Source: Rhizophagus irregularis (taxonomy: Eukaryota > Glomeromycota > Glomeromycetes > Glomerales > Glomeraceae). Taken from it: a DNA stretch of 64,000 bases. Position numbers and translations under genes: made by a program. Below, piece after piece: positions 49,649-61,527 of the stretch. Location of the stretch: NCBI RefSeq assembly GCF_026210795.1, contig NC_089441.1:3410001-3474000 (forward strand), given 5' to 3'. Position 1 is the first letter of the stretch. Each line of letters starts with the position of its first letter. A model generated the notes under the pieces. The model was not told where the DNA came from, ran no database searches, and saw nothing but the letters and a program-made list of their open reading frames with translations.

Positions 49649-50260
49649 CTATACTTTTGATCTTAAAGTATTATTGACTCTATTAGTTTCACCTTTAATT
49701 GCAGCTGTGAGATACATTAATGTACCGATAAATAAGTAAAGAGCAGGATTTACATTTTGATAATTAAATACTGAAACAAATGATATAGGGACGTATAAGA
49801 GTATTCTGGGAATGAAAGATCTCACTAGGAATGTATCCTTGAGGAATGGTAAGGGTAATTCAAGAGCTATTATTATTAATCCAGTGACACTAACAACCAA
49901 GGAAAAAAAAAATTAGTCTAAAGTTTGATAATTAACGAATTGAAAGTTTAATAAGTTTAATTCATTCATATACGTACGTGCAAATAATTGCAAGATAATT
50001 GAAAGGATTGAACAAAAAGTTTATATCAATAACGGCTTTAAACATTGAATAACGGTAAAAGAAAGCGAAAAGTCCTCCGATAAGTTGAACTATAAATATA
50101 ATTCAAACGAAAAAAAATGTTAATATCTATTCCAATGTAATCAATGTAATCATAATTTTAAGTTTGACAGTAAATGAAAATATAAAAATAAAATTTACGT
50201 ACAGACACCAGCGGTGAGACTGATCAATCTTGCCCATTGGTTCCAAATGAGTTGACCCAT
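49649..50260 (-). CDS. small multi-pass membrane protein, DUF7727 type
   Basis: Three exons (50260-50203, 50089-49978, 49889-49649) with GT-AG introns and consistent phases encode 136 residues. The start MGQLIWNQWARLISLTAG matches the typical beginning of this fungal family. Hydrophobic segments lie at about 17-35, 48-68 and 85-125. The blocks LELPLPFLKDTFLVRSFIPR and NPALYLFIGTLMYLTAAIKG correspond to the conserved second half as I remember it. The function is unknown; it is presumably an integral membrane protein. The family call is by memory of conserved motifs and should be confirmed by profile search. The upstream region (50390-50460) is purine-rich on the plus strand. Confidence 0.75.
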
Positions 50261-51392
50261 ATCTTTTTTTTTTTTAATAAAGAAAAGTAAAAATAATTTG
50301 TTTGCTTTGCTCGGCAAAGAGGTGGTTTTCTTTTTATAAAAAGGTACGAAAAGTTCGTATTAAAGTATTAAAAGTATTAAAGTTTTTCTGTTACCAGACA
50401 GAAAGGATGAGGAAGAGGAAAATAAAGTTTTTGTAGGAAAGGGAAAGAGAGAGAGAATGGTGCTTAATAAAGCAACAAATTAGAAGGTCAAAATAGATAT
50501 GATACACGGGGTACCGAGTTTCGAAAATTTTTAAAAGGACAAAAATAAAAAACTTTTCGTTCTTTTTTTATATTCTTTAAATCCCCTTAAAAGTCGCACA
50601 ATCTTACATTTTTTATTTAAATTAGACACAAATCAGGGGAAGTAAAAGTCATAATGTGCATAATTGTAACATAAACAATAATTTATTTAATTTATTTTGG
50701 AAAACTTACCGGCAGTTTATAATTAAACTGTATATATGTATATGCAATCAACTAATTTCGTGTTACATTTTTATGTCTTGGATTTTGTATTAAAATTTTT
50801 ATATTATAGTTATTTTCATCCTTTAAACCTGATAATCTGATTCAACGGTAATCTTTTTTCTTTATTTTAGAGATTAGTTATTAATAATAAATCTCAAAAA
50901 GAAACAATAATGAATTTTTTTTATACAAATATCCTAAAGAACGACGAAAACTTACAATACATTTAATTAAAGTTTACACAAATCATTATGTAACATTTAT
51001 GGCATGTTATGAAACAAAAACGTTTCATAAATAAACCTGCAATCTAGAAATGATCGATATACAAATTTACGCGTGTTTGTAACGTATCTTCCAAAATTAG
51101 CTAATAACTTAAGAATACTAATCAGTCTGTAACCGCAGTAATAATCTATAATAATTTCGCGGTTTCCAAAGAATTTTTTATAAATTATATTACTATAAAA
51201 AGTTCAAAAAAGAAACTTCTATTAATTGGTGTAAATATAATCTCTATAATTAACTCCCTTAATGTCATAAATATAACCTGTGAGCAAATTCAGATGACTC
51301 CCAATTATAGATTTTTAACATGCATTATTTATTAAAAAGATTTTTCTAACTGAAGCAATACAATAAAAATAAAATCTTTTTTTTTTTTCTTT
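50261..51392. other. intergenic
   Basis: Separates the 5' end of the membrane protein gene from the 3' end of the NDUFAF6-like gene, both on the minus strand. It contains the presumed promoter of the former and the terminator of the latter. No gene or repeat was recognised. Confidence 0.45.
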
Positions 51393-52887
51393 TCAAAAAG
51401 TTCCTTTATTGTAATTATACCATAAATAGAATGGTAATTTCCAATTTCTTATAGCCAATTTTGGATCAAATACATTAAAATTATATTTTTCCAACCGTTT
51501 AAGATATAAGTCACAAGGAACCTATATAATTAAAATTAGTATACAAGTCTAAAAAAAATAAATAAATAAAATTATATTAACTTATTACCGCTGATAACAA
51601 AGCGGGTAAAGCTTGATTTGGAGTGCTTTGTAAAAATGTTCTAGCTGTAAGTAAGTGATCATGAGCCAATGTAGCAATCTCGAATATTGCATCTTCTAAT
51701 CCTTTTACAGGACCTTGACGAAATATCTCTTCTTGAGAAATGTTGTACTAAAAATAAATATTAAAACCACTTTTTCTTAAAGATGCAAAGATATTAAAAA
51801 GTTTGATATAATATATACCTTTGATGTAATTGCAGAAGGTAACAACATTCTCCTTTTACTCACAAGATATGGAAAACCCCTCAGAATAGTAACTATTCCA
51901 ATAGATTTTCCTATGTGACTTGCAGCATGATCAGCTTGTATGTCCTCAACTCCCAAAGACTGAAGGTGTAAATAAAGAAGACATGATGCCGTATTCTCTC
52001 CATATGATTCTAAATCTTTATTGTTAATATATGGAGGATCATACAATTGTGCATCCTATTTAAAAAAAAAATCATCTATTAATTAATTACTAAAACTAGG
52101 TTACATAATAATATTAATTACCCTTTCATCAATTATCCTTTTAAAAAATAATGGTGATAATTGACATATTTCCAGGGAATTGTATAAAACTTGAGCAATC
52201 GGTTGCTGAGGTGGAATTCCCTAATCGTTAAATAATTTTTATTAATAAATAATTCATATAATCAAAAAAAAAAAAATAATTTACACACTTTGAAAGTTTT
52301 GTCAATTGTTTCTCGCCAAAATTGCATGCGCAAGTTACCAAGTTGAGGTTTGGTGGTTGACTCTCGAATCATTATTAGCTCAATATTTAATGCCCGTATT
52401 GCAAAATATACTTTTTGCAAATGTTTTGGATAAAATGTTGATAATATATAATTTTCTGGATCATGCTTTCTAACATGTTAAATATTTTAAATTAAAAAAT
52501 AAAATTATCTTAAATGTTAAAGGAGAAAGTTTTCCTCGTTAAATTAATCATGAAAATTATTCTCAAAAGTAACAAAATAAAAAAAAATATATATATATAT
52601 TGTTATTACTTTACGAGGTCTGTGCAATATTTTATTGCGGCATTCAACTTCTTGTCTTCTTTGGCTGTACTATAACCTCTAGACCCTATAGTTCCTACGG
52701 TTTTTTTTCGGTAGGAAACTACTCTAAGGGCATTAATAATATTATTTACAAAAGTTCGGGGAGCCATAACAACTAATGTTGAAGTTAATTTCGAATGAGG
52801 AGAATATTTCGAGTGATTATCGAAACTATAATTTTTGTTGATAAGATGTTCATTAAACCTGTTGTGTAACTCTAGATGTTTACTCAT
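51393..52887 (-). CDS. NDUFAF6: mitochondrial complex I assembly factor, NDUFAF6-like (squalene/phytoene synthase fold)
   Basis: Six exons (52887-52610, 52469-52289, 52220-52122, 52055-51819, 51747-51589, 51521-51393), all phases consistent, encode 360 residues from the first ATG. A second in-frame ATG at 52767 gives 320 residues, starting MAPRTFVNNIINALRVVSYR. That end is basic and amphipathic like a mitochondrial presequence, and the length is closer to the human protein (333), so the internal start is preferred. Diagnostic blocks are YCTDLV...HDPENY, RMQFWRETIDKTF, GENTASCLLYLHLQSLGV, ADHAASHIGKSIGIVTILRG and LPFYLWYNY. In animals NDUFAF6 is needed for respiratory complex I assembly; the same role in the matrix is inferred. 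It is head to head with the AP-1 sigma gene. Confidence 0.9.
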
Positions 52888-52958
52888 ATGAAATTCCTCA
52901 GCTCATAAGGTGATGATTTGGTTTTTTATTTAAAAATTAATAAAATTTGTTAATAAAC
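52768..52958. promoter_or_regulatory. bidirectional promoter region between NDUFAF6-like and AP-1 sigma genes
   Basis: Only 71 bp separate the first ATG of the minus-strand gene from the AP-1 sigma ATG (191 bp if the internal NDUFAF6 start is used). The two genes must share control sequence here. No specific factor site is identified. Confidence 0.5.
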
Positions 52959-53662
52959 ATGGTTCGTGCTTTCCTTTTAGATTTAAAAACTTTTTTTCAT
53001 AATTATTTAAATAATTTTTTTTTTTAATTTACAATGCGAATGAATAGATTTTGTATTTATTCATTTTTAGTCGACATGGGAAAATGCGGTTGAAGAAATG
53101 GTTTCAATATTTTACTGATAAGGAAAAAACAACAATTACAACAGATTTAACAACAATAATATTGAGTCGTAAACGTTCGATGTGTAATGTTTTAGAATAT
53201 GGTGAACATAAGGTACTTGAAATTTTATGTGTACCATGTATTTTATACATCTCTAATTTTTTTATCTCCCTGATTATAATAAAAAAGGTGATATATAAAA
53301 GATATGCTAGTCTTTATTTTGTAGCAGGAATTGACTGGGACGAAAATGAACTTTACACCCTAGAAGTAATTCATCGTTATGTTCAAATACTTGATGAATT
53401 TTTTGGAAATGTGTGTGAATTGGATATAATTTATAATTTTGATAAAGCGTATTATGCCTTGGATGAATTATTTATGGGCAAGTTTGTTTTTTAATTATTA
53501 TAATTCATTATAATGATTTGATTTTTAACTTTCATCTTTATTTCTATAGCTGGTGAATTACAGGAGCCAAATAAGAAGGCAGTTATTAGACATATTAAAT
53601 CATTTGAACAAACCTGTCAATTGGATATATTAACTCGTAATCTTGAAGAAACTATAAAATAG
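52959..53662 (+). CDS. APS1: AP-1 clathrin adaptor complex sigma subunit
   Basis: Proposed exons are 52959-52961 (the ATG alone), 53048-53212, 53288-53477 and 53550-53662, coding 156 residues, close to the usual 156-160. Intron 1 begins GTTCGT directly after ATG, and exon 2 opens ILYLFIFSRHGKMRLKKW. The third intron starts GCAAGT at 53478, a GC-AG intron, and joins ATGG to CTGGTGAA in frame. Diagnostic blocks are ILSRKRSMCNVLEYGEHK, VIYKRYASLYFVAGID, ELYTLEVIHRYVQILDEFFG, VCELDIIYNFDKAYYALDEL and AGELQEPNKK. These point to AP-1 rather than AP-2, AP-3 or AP-4. Sigma is the small longin-fold subunit of the trans-Golgi/endosome adaptor that helps bind dileucine cargo signals. The first exon is inferred from protein length and frame. 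Confidence 0.9.
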
Positions 53663-54168
53663 AATTTGATTTATAAATCAAAAATTTTTATATAATAAAT
53701 AATATTAAACGAATTATTTAATTAAATTTGACAATAATATGTAAGTGTAAAATAATGTGTTTTCCTTTGGATTTATTTTATTTTAATAAAATTAATTTTA
53801 TTATTCAGCATACTTTAATTATGTTTTTGTGTGCCACGAGGGCATTAATTTTTTTTTTTTAAAAAAATAATTTTATTATTCAGTTTAAATTTACAAAAAA
53901 ATTTTTTCATAGCTCATTCCTTCCACGTAATATTGATTTCTTTTTTAAGATATATTTTCCTTCGTTTATTTGATGTGTATTGATTGAAAAATGAAAATCG
54001 ACTACCGGTAATTGATGTAAATATTTTTCAGTTCAAGTTAATATATATATAACATCAGCTATATAGCAAATAAATTTCCTGAGAGTAGAATATAGGAATT
54101 ATATTAAAAAGAAAATTTTTTAAAAAATAAGAAATTTAATTTAAAAGACAAAGGTAATATATTATTCC
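53663..54168. other. no gene seen
   Basis: 3' flank of AP-1 sigma, AT-rich. Confidence 0.45.
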
Positions 54169-54354
54169 TCAAGTCTTACAGACATAACTTGTAATAGCAC
54201 TTTGTTTCAATTCACAATCTTTGTTTATTGAATAAGTTTCAGTTTGATCAATTTTTTTATTCAAGACGCGATATTCAGATGTGTTTGTGATACAACCATT
54301 TCCAATAAAAACTGGAAGGTTAAGATCTGAACCTTTACTTGACAACTTATTCAT
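54169..54354 (-). CDS. small ORF of uncertain status
   Basis: A 61-codon minus-strand frame starts MNKLSSKGSDLNLPVFIGNG and has balanced, protein-like composition, unlike most ORFs nearby. No signal peptide, domain or paralogue was recognised. It could be the last exon or a relic of a longer gene; the sequence upstream to 54600 has short open stretches but stops in every frame. Low confidence that it is expressed. Confidence 0.25.
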   Translation of the reverse strand: MNKLSSKGSDLNLPVFIGNGCITNTSEYRVLNKKIDQTETYSINKDCELKQSAITSYVCKT

Positions 54355-55419
54355 AAATGTTCCACTTCAACGCTTGACCCAATATTTCATCATCTAACGG
54401 ACTTCACATTTTGATGACAGTAATCCATGACAAACATTTCGATGACTTATTTACAAAGAAATGGTATATTTGGAGAGAGTATGTATGCAAAAACTTGTTC
54501 TTTCGAACTGACCACAAAATGTATAAATATCGAGTCTATCGCAGGATTCTAAAACAAATCAGTAATAAAAAATAATGATCCTCTGAATATAAACTCGCCT
54601 GCATATTATTATATTCATACTATTCTATTTTGCCTGTGTTAAGAATGTTAATCAAAGATTTTGCTTCAAATATATCTGTTTGAGAGGCAAGTTTGATTAG
54701 CATCTTTCGTAACGCATATTCAATCATGTGAAGGTTTCTAGGTTCCCAGATATCAATGATCAAAATCAAAATTATATATGTACGAGTTATTTGCTTGGCT
54801 ATAACTTTGTCTTACAAAACAAAATAATATTCCTAAATATGCCCTTTATCCCATCTATATCCAATATGTTTATATTTTAAATAGAATAAAAATGATCTCA
54901 AGTATACCTACACAGACTGACGGACAAGAATAAACAAATACTAGTTGTTAAAATGGTTACCGGTAGTCCGGTACGACTGAAAAATTGCGTAATTATTCAA
55001 CCCTTAATTCGGTTAATCAACGCAATTATGTATTTATATCCAATTATATCCAATTGTCCAATTGTTAACTTGTTTTCTGCGATCACGCGCTGGTACGGTT
55101 TAATCATTTTTTACTAAAATTAGTTACGGTATATCTCAGGCTTCTTTCTCTTAAAACCTTTTCACTATTAAAAATGTACTTGTCAAGTATGGATAGACAA
55201 AGGAATATTAATTCTGATAATAATCAAAAGTCTAGTATTGAAATACTCAACTGGAGATAATGAGAGTGGTATGTGTGAGTTTTTACTTGAATGCTGTTTT
55301 TTAAAAATTCAATGCTACTCTCTGTAAAAAAAATGTTATTGTCATGCTGGTACCCAAAAGGGCCCATTACATCTGTCCAAAACCAAATTCATGCTTAAAT
55401 AATTCATTATATTTAATTA
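54355..55419. other. no gene seen
   Basis: Composition is less AT-biased than elsewhere but all frames are closed. There is a palindromic ACCGGTAGTCCGGT at about 54959-54972. Confidence 0.4.
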
Positions 55420-56010
55420 TATAGATATAACCTTAAAAGTAATTTTGAAAAAATATGTTCTTTGGATGAAAATGTTGACAAAAAGATCAATGATAGAAGA
55501 AATTACTGCCCAGATCAATGATATAGAAGGAGAAATCTTTGATGCAAAAGAAGAAATTGCTACCCAGATCAATGATGTAAAAAAGAAATCAGCAAAATAT
55601 ATAAACTGTTGCTTATGATATAGGCAAAAAATACATACAACATTATTTGGTTCAAGAAAACATGGAGTGTTGGAAATTCAGATTATTTTTATACATGCAG
55701 AGAGCACATTATTCATAAAAGTTTTTGTGCATAACTTATGAAATCATATGCACCATTATACATTCAATTACATCTGTGGAAATTTAAAATATACCAACTG
55801 TACAGATATCACTGATTTCATTAACTAAGCTTATATTATGGACCACAGAACTGTTAAAATATAGCTGTTAGAAAATTATGTGGATACATTTCAGCATTAG
55901 TTAGCTGCTATCAATGTTATAAAATAGCCAACATCAGTAGAAGAAAGCTCAATTATAGAGGAGCAAAATATATTAATATTAATGGTAAAGAAAAATGTCA
56001 GTAAACTTTT
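55420..56010 (+). pseudogene. decayed ORF of unknown family
   Basis: A short frame at 55466-55618 contains a direct repeat (EEITAQINDIEGEIFDAK and EEIATQINDVKKK). Further open pieces with similar composition continue to about 56010 with several stops. No domain was recognised; probably a relic of a repeated gene. Confidence 0.3.
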
Positions 56011-59000
56011 ATCTTATTTCTATTTTTATTTTTATAATAGAACAATGATTTGATTAAAATTATAATGGGCTTTTTGTTTTTGTAAAAGAATATATAGATA
56101 TTATTTTAAAGAAAAAAATTGAATTATAGTAATTTATTAGATTTACTTAGATTAAAAATAAAATAAGTGTTTTTTTTTAAAAGTAAATATATGTATTAAT
56201 ATTTTCAAAATATAATTGGGTAAAATAAATAAATAAAATAAAGGAAATTAGGAATTCAAAATCATTATATTTTAGAAATACAAAAATCAAAATAAAGGCA
56301 AATTCTATTTTTTATATATTTTACTTCATTTAAACTTATTAGCTATAGTTTTTGCTTTATTTTGATTTTGTAATACCTTGCACAAATTCTAAAGATGAAT
56401 GTTTGTAAATTCTTATTCTTCTATAAGGTAAGTTTTACATGAAAAAGAAAAATAAATGAAATGATTTATAGGTTTTATAATTAATATTAAAGAAATAAAG
56501 AGAGCAAGCAAACTATAAAAAATACTGATTTAACAATAATCAAAAAGATTAATTAAATATATTACATTAAATTATATAATTCATATGGCAACTGGAGTCT
56601 GAAGACTACTAGTGACAAATCACATTAGCAATAAATAATAATTTTTTAAATTTTTTGTTAAAATAGTAAAATTCACCATGCATAACAATTGTAATACCAA
56701 TGTATAATACAATTTTTTTATTTTTTTTTAGGAGTGGTTTTGCCACTTTGAATATTTACTTAAATTTTAATGTTACAAAATAAGTGGTATTTCATTTTTT
56801 TTTACTTAAAATTGTTATTATCATTTTCTTTTCTTTTTTTTAAAAATAGCTAAATGACTTTGAAAATTAACCTAATGTAATTTTACAATTAAAAGTATTT
56901 TTTTTATTTTCTACTTTTAGTTTCTTTTATTTTTCATATTTCATTTTTACTAACTTTCTTTTATCTTTTTCTTTGTGTTTGCCATTTCATTTTGTTCTAT
57001 TCTTTACTCTGTCATTTTTATCTATTTTTTTTATTTTTTTCTTTTACTTTGCTTTATTCCTTTCACTCCATTTCTTCATTATACTTTTTTCATTTCTCTT
57101 AATTTTATAATCAAAAATATGTTTTTCATTTTACTTTTAGTTTCTTTTTTCATTCTTTATATTTTGTTTTTACTAACTTATTTTACTTTATCCTTTTTTT
57201 ATGTGTTTGTTATTTTGTCTTTATTACATTTTTTTCATTCTTTCACCATTTTGCTCTATTTACTTCATCTTATTTCTTTCATTTTATTTTTTCTGCTTTA
57301 ATCCTTTTACTCATTCCATTTCTTTCAACTCCATTTTTTTCAATACATTTTTTATTTTTGTTCTGCCTGTTTTTTCATTATATCTGATTTTCACCTTATT
57401 TTATTTTCATTTTCATTCCATTCATTTTTGTATTTCTTTTCATTTTTTTTTTTATTTCATTCCTTTCATTTTATTCAATTCCATTTTTTTTATTACTTTC
57501 TTTTACTTTTTTTTCCTTTCATCTTTTTTTATCCTTCATCAATACTATTATTTCTTATTGATTTTCTTATTTTTTGTTGTTTTGTTTTATTATTTCCATT
57601 ATACCTCATTATTTATGACCTTTCTCATTATACAAATTTTATGTTTTTTTTACAGATTGTAAATGAATTCTATATCTCCTTTTTACTTTATTTTTCTTGT
57701 CTTTTTTTGTTATTTACAACTAGTCTAATAGTCCTATTATAAAATTAACTTGAAGTAATAAATAATAAATAAATGTATATAACTTTAAAATTTAGTTTAA
57801 CATTATAAATTTAATATTATCTTTATAGATAAAATATTGCATTTATAAATAAAACAATTTTGTTTATCTAATAAAATTTTTTATAGTGTAATGATTTATT
57901 TATTATTACATCACATGATTATTTGATTATGATAAATAAATTACAAATAAAAAAAATAAGTGAAATTCACTACCAGTTAATATTTTTATATTCAAATGAA
58001 AAAAAATTCATAGTTATATAATATGATGAACTTTACCAATTTTACTGGTGAATTTCACCTCTGATAAATGTTAAATTATCCTTTTTTTTTAATATATTGT
58101 AATAAATTATAAAAAAAAATATTTTTTTTTATATAATAAAAATAAAGAAATTTTATAATTCAAAAAATCTTAAAAGTAAAATAAAATATTATAAATTATA
58201 TTATTTGCTTAAATTTCCTTTTGATTTTTTTTAAAATTTTTTCTATTTGTATTATTTATATAAAATATAAAAAATATAAAATATTGTATTATTGTTTATA
58301 ATAGTTTAGATGACAGGTTAACTTTTTCTTCAAAAAAGTAATTTTATTTCATAATACTTTGTTAAGTATTCTTATATGTATTTTGTTTTTCTTATTTTTA
58401 TAAGTTTAATATATGTAAGTAAGTGTAATTATATTAAGACAAGATCACATCTATAATAAATTAATAAAAAAATATATATAAAATAATAAAATAAAATATA
58501 TAAAAATTAAAATTTAGTCATAATTTATTATCTTTAAATTTAATAGAATCAATATTATTGAAATTTGAAATTATTTTACAAATATTTAGTTTTTATTTCA
58601 TATTTTTGATTAATAAAATTACTGCACATTACTGAAAAGCTTAATATGAATTTTACCCTGGATTAGTGTGAACTAAATATTATAAAAGGGAAAATATAAA
58701 GAGAGGTTTAAATGGTTGAATATTGGAAGATTACTATAATAAATCAAAAATAGTAACTGTGAAAGCATAAAGCGGAAAAACTTCTATCATGTTAAGAGGT
58801 TTGCTTTAGCAACAGATCGATGCATAGTACAATATCAGAAAATTTTATTTTTATATGCTATCATATCTTTATAAATCTATAACATAATAAAAAATTTTTT
58901 TTACACATGAAACGATTAAATGTTTCTATTGTAAATTGAATTTCCTTCCTTTGAACTTGTTACTATAATTTTATTAATTATTACTCAATTATAAAAAATA

Positions 59001-59115
59001 GAATTCATTTTGAATTTTTAAAATACGTTTTTATACTATATAATATTAAGCAAATGTAGTAAATATATTTTTTACTCAAGTATATTCTTATTAAAAAATA
59101 ACCAAATATATTTTC
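56011..59115. other. AT-rich stretch with a long plus-strand pyrimidine tract
   Basis: Positions 56820-57740 are almost entirely T and C with TTTCATTTT words. The ORFs of 100-150 codons there are Phe/Leu/Ile-only artefacts. A repeated phrase about a local 'gtgaatttcacc' occurs near 57960-58060. The rest holds nothing recognisable. Confidence 0.5.
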
Positions 59116-59718
59116 TTAATCTAGTATATTCTTACTAAAACGATAACACTGAAGTTTAGTTTCAATAAAAATATTATGTTCTTCATCATTAACTATAATT
59201 TTATCAGAATTCATGCTATTTTCATCGTTATCAGATTCTGGCAATAAACTCTCAGAGAAATTATTTACTTTTTCTTATATGATTTGATTAAGTTTATTTA
59301 TTGCATATGTCAGGAAATTACTTATGAAGGTGACATCTGTTGGACTTGGAAGTTTCCACAGATTATATATCTTCTTGTGCGTTCCAGAAATAAGGATATT
59401 ATATTCTTGTTTTTGTGCAAATTTGATATACAATTTACACAAATAACAGCATTTCTTGGATATTGCAATATGCACCCTAGTTTTTTTTTTCTGATTTATT
59501 ATTTCGTTCAATATGTTTATTTCAGCGTGTAAACATATGCAATTTTTAATGCTTTCATGTTTCAGATTTTCTACGCTACTATATTTTAGTGCTATTTTAT
59601 CTGCTTTGATTTATCACCCAAACATATATTCTTGAAATCTTTGTACTCCATGGAGGCAGAAATAAACTCTTCAATGATATGTTTCCATAAACATATAAGT
59701 TGATGAATAACAATAGAC

Positions 59719-60059
59719 TAGGGATTGGAACCAGTTAAAGGATTTAACTGGTTAAAACTATATTTACCATAATTCTAGTTAGATTTATATAATGTGGCCT
59801 AAAGATATGTAAATTGTGATCAAATGTTTCTAAACTTGAAGTTTTAATGCCAAATTTTTTTCTATTTATTTATAATAATTTTAGTGATAGTACATAGTCT
59901 TCCTATAACTAAATATGCAAGTAAAATCCAAAATTGGTACAATTTGCAATAAAAAAAGTTTTTAAAATATTTTTAATATTAACCAGTTATTAACTGGTTA
60001 AGACTCTTAATTAACCGGTTTTTAACCGATTAAAGTTTTTTGGACGGTTCTAATCCTTA
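59719..60059. mobile_element. hAT-type MITE, 341 bp, 8-bp target duplication
   Basis: Flanked by caatagac at 59711-59718 and 60060-60067. The ends are TAGGGATTGGAACC and, inverted, TAAGGATTAGAACC. The interior has AACCAGTTA/TTAACTGGTTAA words. It is inserted in the deaminase-like relic. Confidence 0.88.
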
Positions 60060-60385
60060 CAATAGACTTCAATATATTCAGTTTCATATTGGCAAATAGG
60101 ACTTTAAATTTTTTTTTACATGCGCAACTTATGATTTCGATCAAAAATCTCATATATGATCCCATTTTTTTGAAATGTTTTAGAAATTTTTTTGAAATAT
60201 CAGAAATATCAACAACTTTTGAAACTTTTTTATAATAATAGTAACAAACTTTTGATATGATGAGTGAATTCACTTTACTATCATTAATGTTAATTGAATT
60301 TGAAGTATATTTTATAAAAGATTTAATATATTGATTATTTTTATCATCATTAATGTCTCCTTTAAGATTGCTGGAGAAACTAGGG

Positions 60386-60612
60386 GGTTTTAGCAAGTTG
60401 GCGAAATGCCAAAATAGTAAAACTTTGCTGAAACTATATGAAAGTCTTATTAAAAAGTTGGCAAAACTCTGAAGAAAAGCGAAACCTGATGAAACTTATT
60501 ATAAATGTCAAAACTGCTGAAATCTTGGCGAAACTATAATAAAACTATAGTAAAATCTTGGAAAAACTAATCGTAGAATTTTGGAGAGGTTTAGGCAGGC
60601 AACTTTAGTCTC
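60386..60612. mobile_element. insertion of unclear class in the deaminase-like relic
   Basis: Sequence rich in TTGGCGAAAC and AAACTAT words separates two pieces of the minus-strand frame (KLNKLKRD and SNLKGDIND). It shows neither clear inverted ends nor a clear target duplication, so class and exact limits are open. Confidence 0.45.
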
Positions 60613-60879
60613 TTTTAAGTTTATTAAGTCTTGATTTAAATCTCCCAGAACAGTACGCCATTATACTGACAGTTAAATCCATTATCTTACCTTTATCAAG
60701 TGCTTCCTCCCATAATATATATATGTTCATAATTTGATATTTTTATTAGGTATTCCTTGATTTTGTTAATATAATGATAATCTTTTTTAAGCCAATTATT
60801 GTTTTTAGAGATATTAATTAATGTATAACCATCTGAAGTTAGTAAAAACATCAACTTAGATTGCCCTATTTCCAAATCA

Positions 60880-61527
60880 GTGATCCATAATCAAAAGAGA
60901 GTTTCTAAAAATAGCAGATTATATAAGAAAAAAGGAATAGATGAATTTAAATATAAATTATTTAACCCCTCTTTGGAATCAGAGATTTCATCATCAATAA
61001 ATCATAATAATGTAACTGAAATTTCTGAGACAGCCTGTTCCAGAAAAGTTATCTATGACAATATTGATAAAGTCTTACAAAGTTATGTGACAAAGCCATC
61101 GATGCTAAAAATAGGGCAAATTAAGCTAATTAGGAAGAAATTTTATATTGGTGCCTCTATTGGAAGGATTTCAGAAATCAGCTTGATGAAATATCAGAAG
61201 TAATAGTGGTAAATTTGGTAAAAGAAGACAAGAAGTATGCTTTAGTATAACACCGTCATAGAACAGCTTTCTATTCTTCGCAAAAAAAGATCACAAAAAT
61301 TGGGCTAGAAGTTAGGGTTGTATTATAGGATAGCTTATGTAAGAAAACTCAGAGAGCTAAAAAAAAACTATAAATTATTTGAAAAAGTGGGTCTAGATAA
61401 AATCAAATATATTAATTTATATAGCGCAAATTCCATTTCAGAGCTTACTGATGCACAATTTCAAAAGATCATAAATTATAGTATATTTTTGAAAAAGTTA
61501 TTTCTGGAAGCTGATTTAAATTTCTAA
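60880..61527 (+). pseudogene. relic ORFs, unrecognised family
   Basis: Two plus-strand frames, 60880-61203 (Ser/Lys-rich, ending SLMKYQK) and 61318-61527 (LRELKKNYKLFEKVGLDKI), have protein-like composition. They may be pieces of one repeated gene: both carry a K-rich segment followed by Y/N and SEI or SEL. No domain was recognised. Starts and stops do not suggest an intact gene. Confidence 0.3.

Larger units (their letters stand above)
59116..60870 (-). pseudogene. broken deaminase-like gene (HAE and CxxC motifs)
   Basis: Minus-strand pieces belong to one protein. 60870-60616 reads DLEIGQSKLMFLLTSDGYTL, then later KIMDLTVSIMAYCSGRFKSR. 60396-60068 reads SNLKGDINDDKNNQYIKSF and continues FLIEIISCACKKKFKVLFAN. 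59710-59116 carries CLHAEINILNEII and then ISKKCCYLCKLYI. A histidine-Ala-Glu followed by a cysteine pair is the zinc-binding pattern of the nucleic acid deaminase fold. The closest family I can name is the OTT_1508-like fungal deaminases (from memory). The gene is split by a MITE (59719-60059) and by about 225 bp near 60386-60610, and has stops and frameshifts between pieces, including TAA at 59275. It is dead in this copy. Confidence 0.6.

Noticed and set aside
56975-57742. Three overlapping ORFs of 100-150 codons, nearly all Phe/Leu/Ile/Ser
   Set aside because: They lie in a continuous pyrimidine tract; composition alone keeps the frames open.
59284-59532. Plus-strand ORF with hydrophobic segments
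   Set aside because: Antisense of the deaminase-like relic, whose motifs are clearly on the minus strand.
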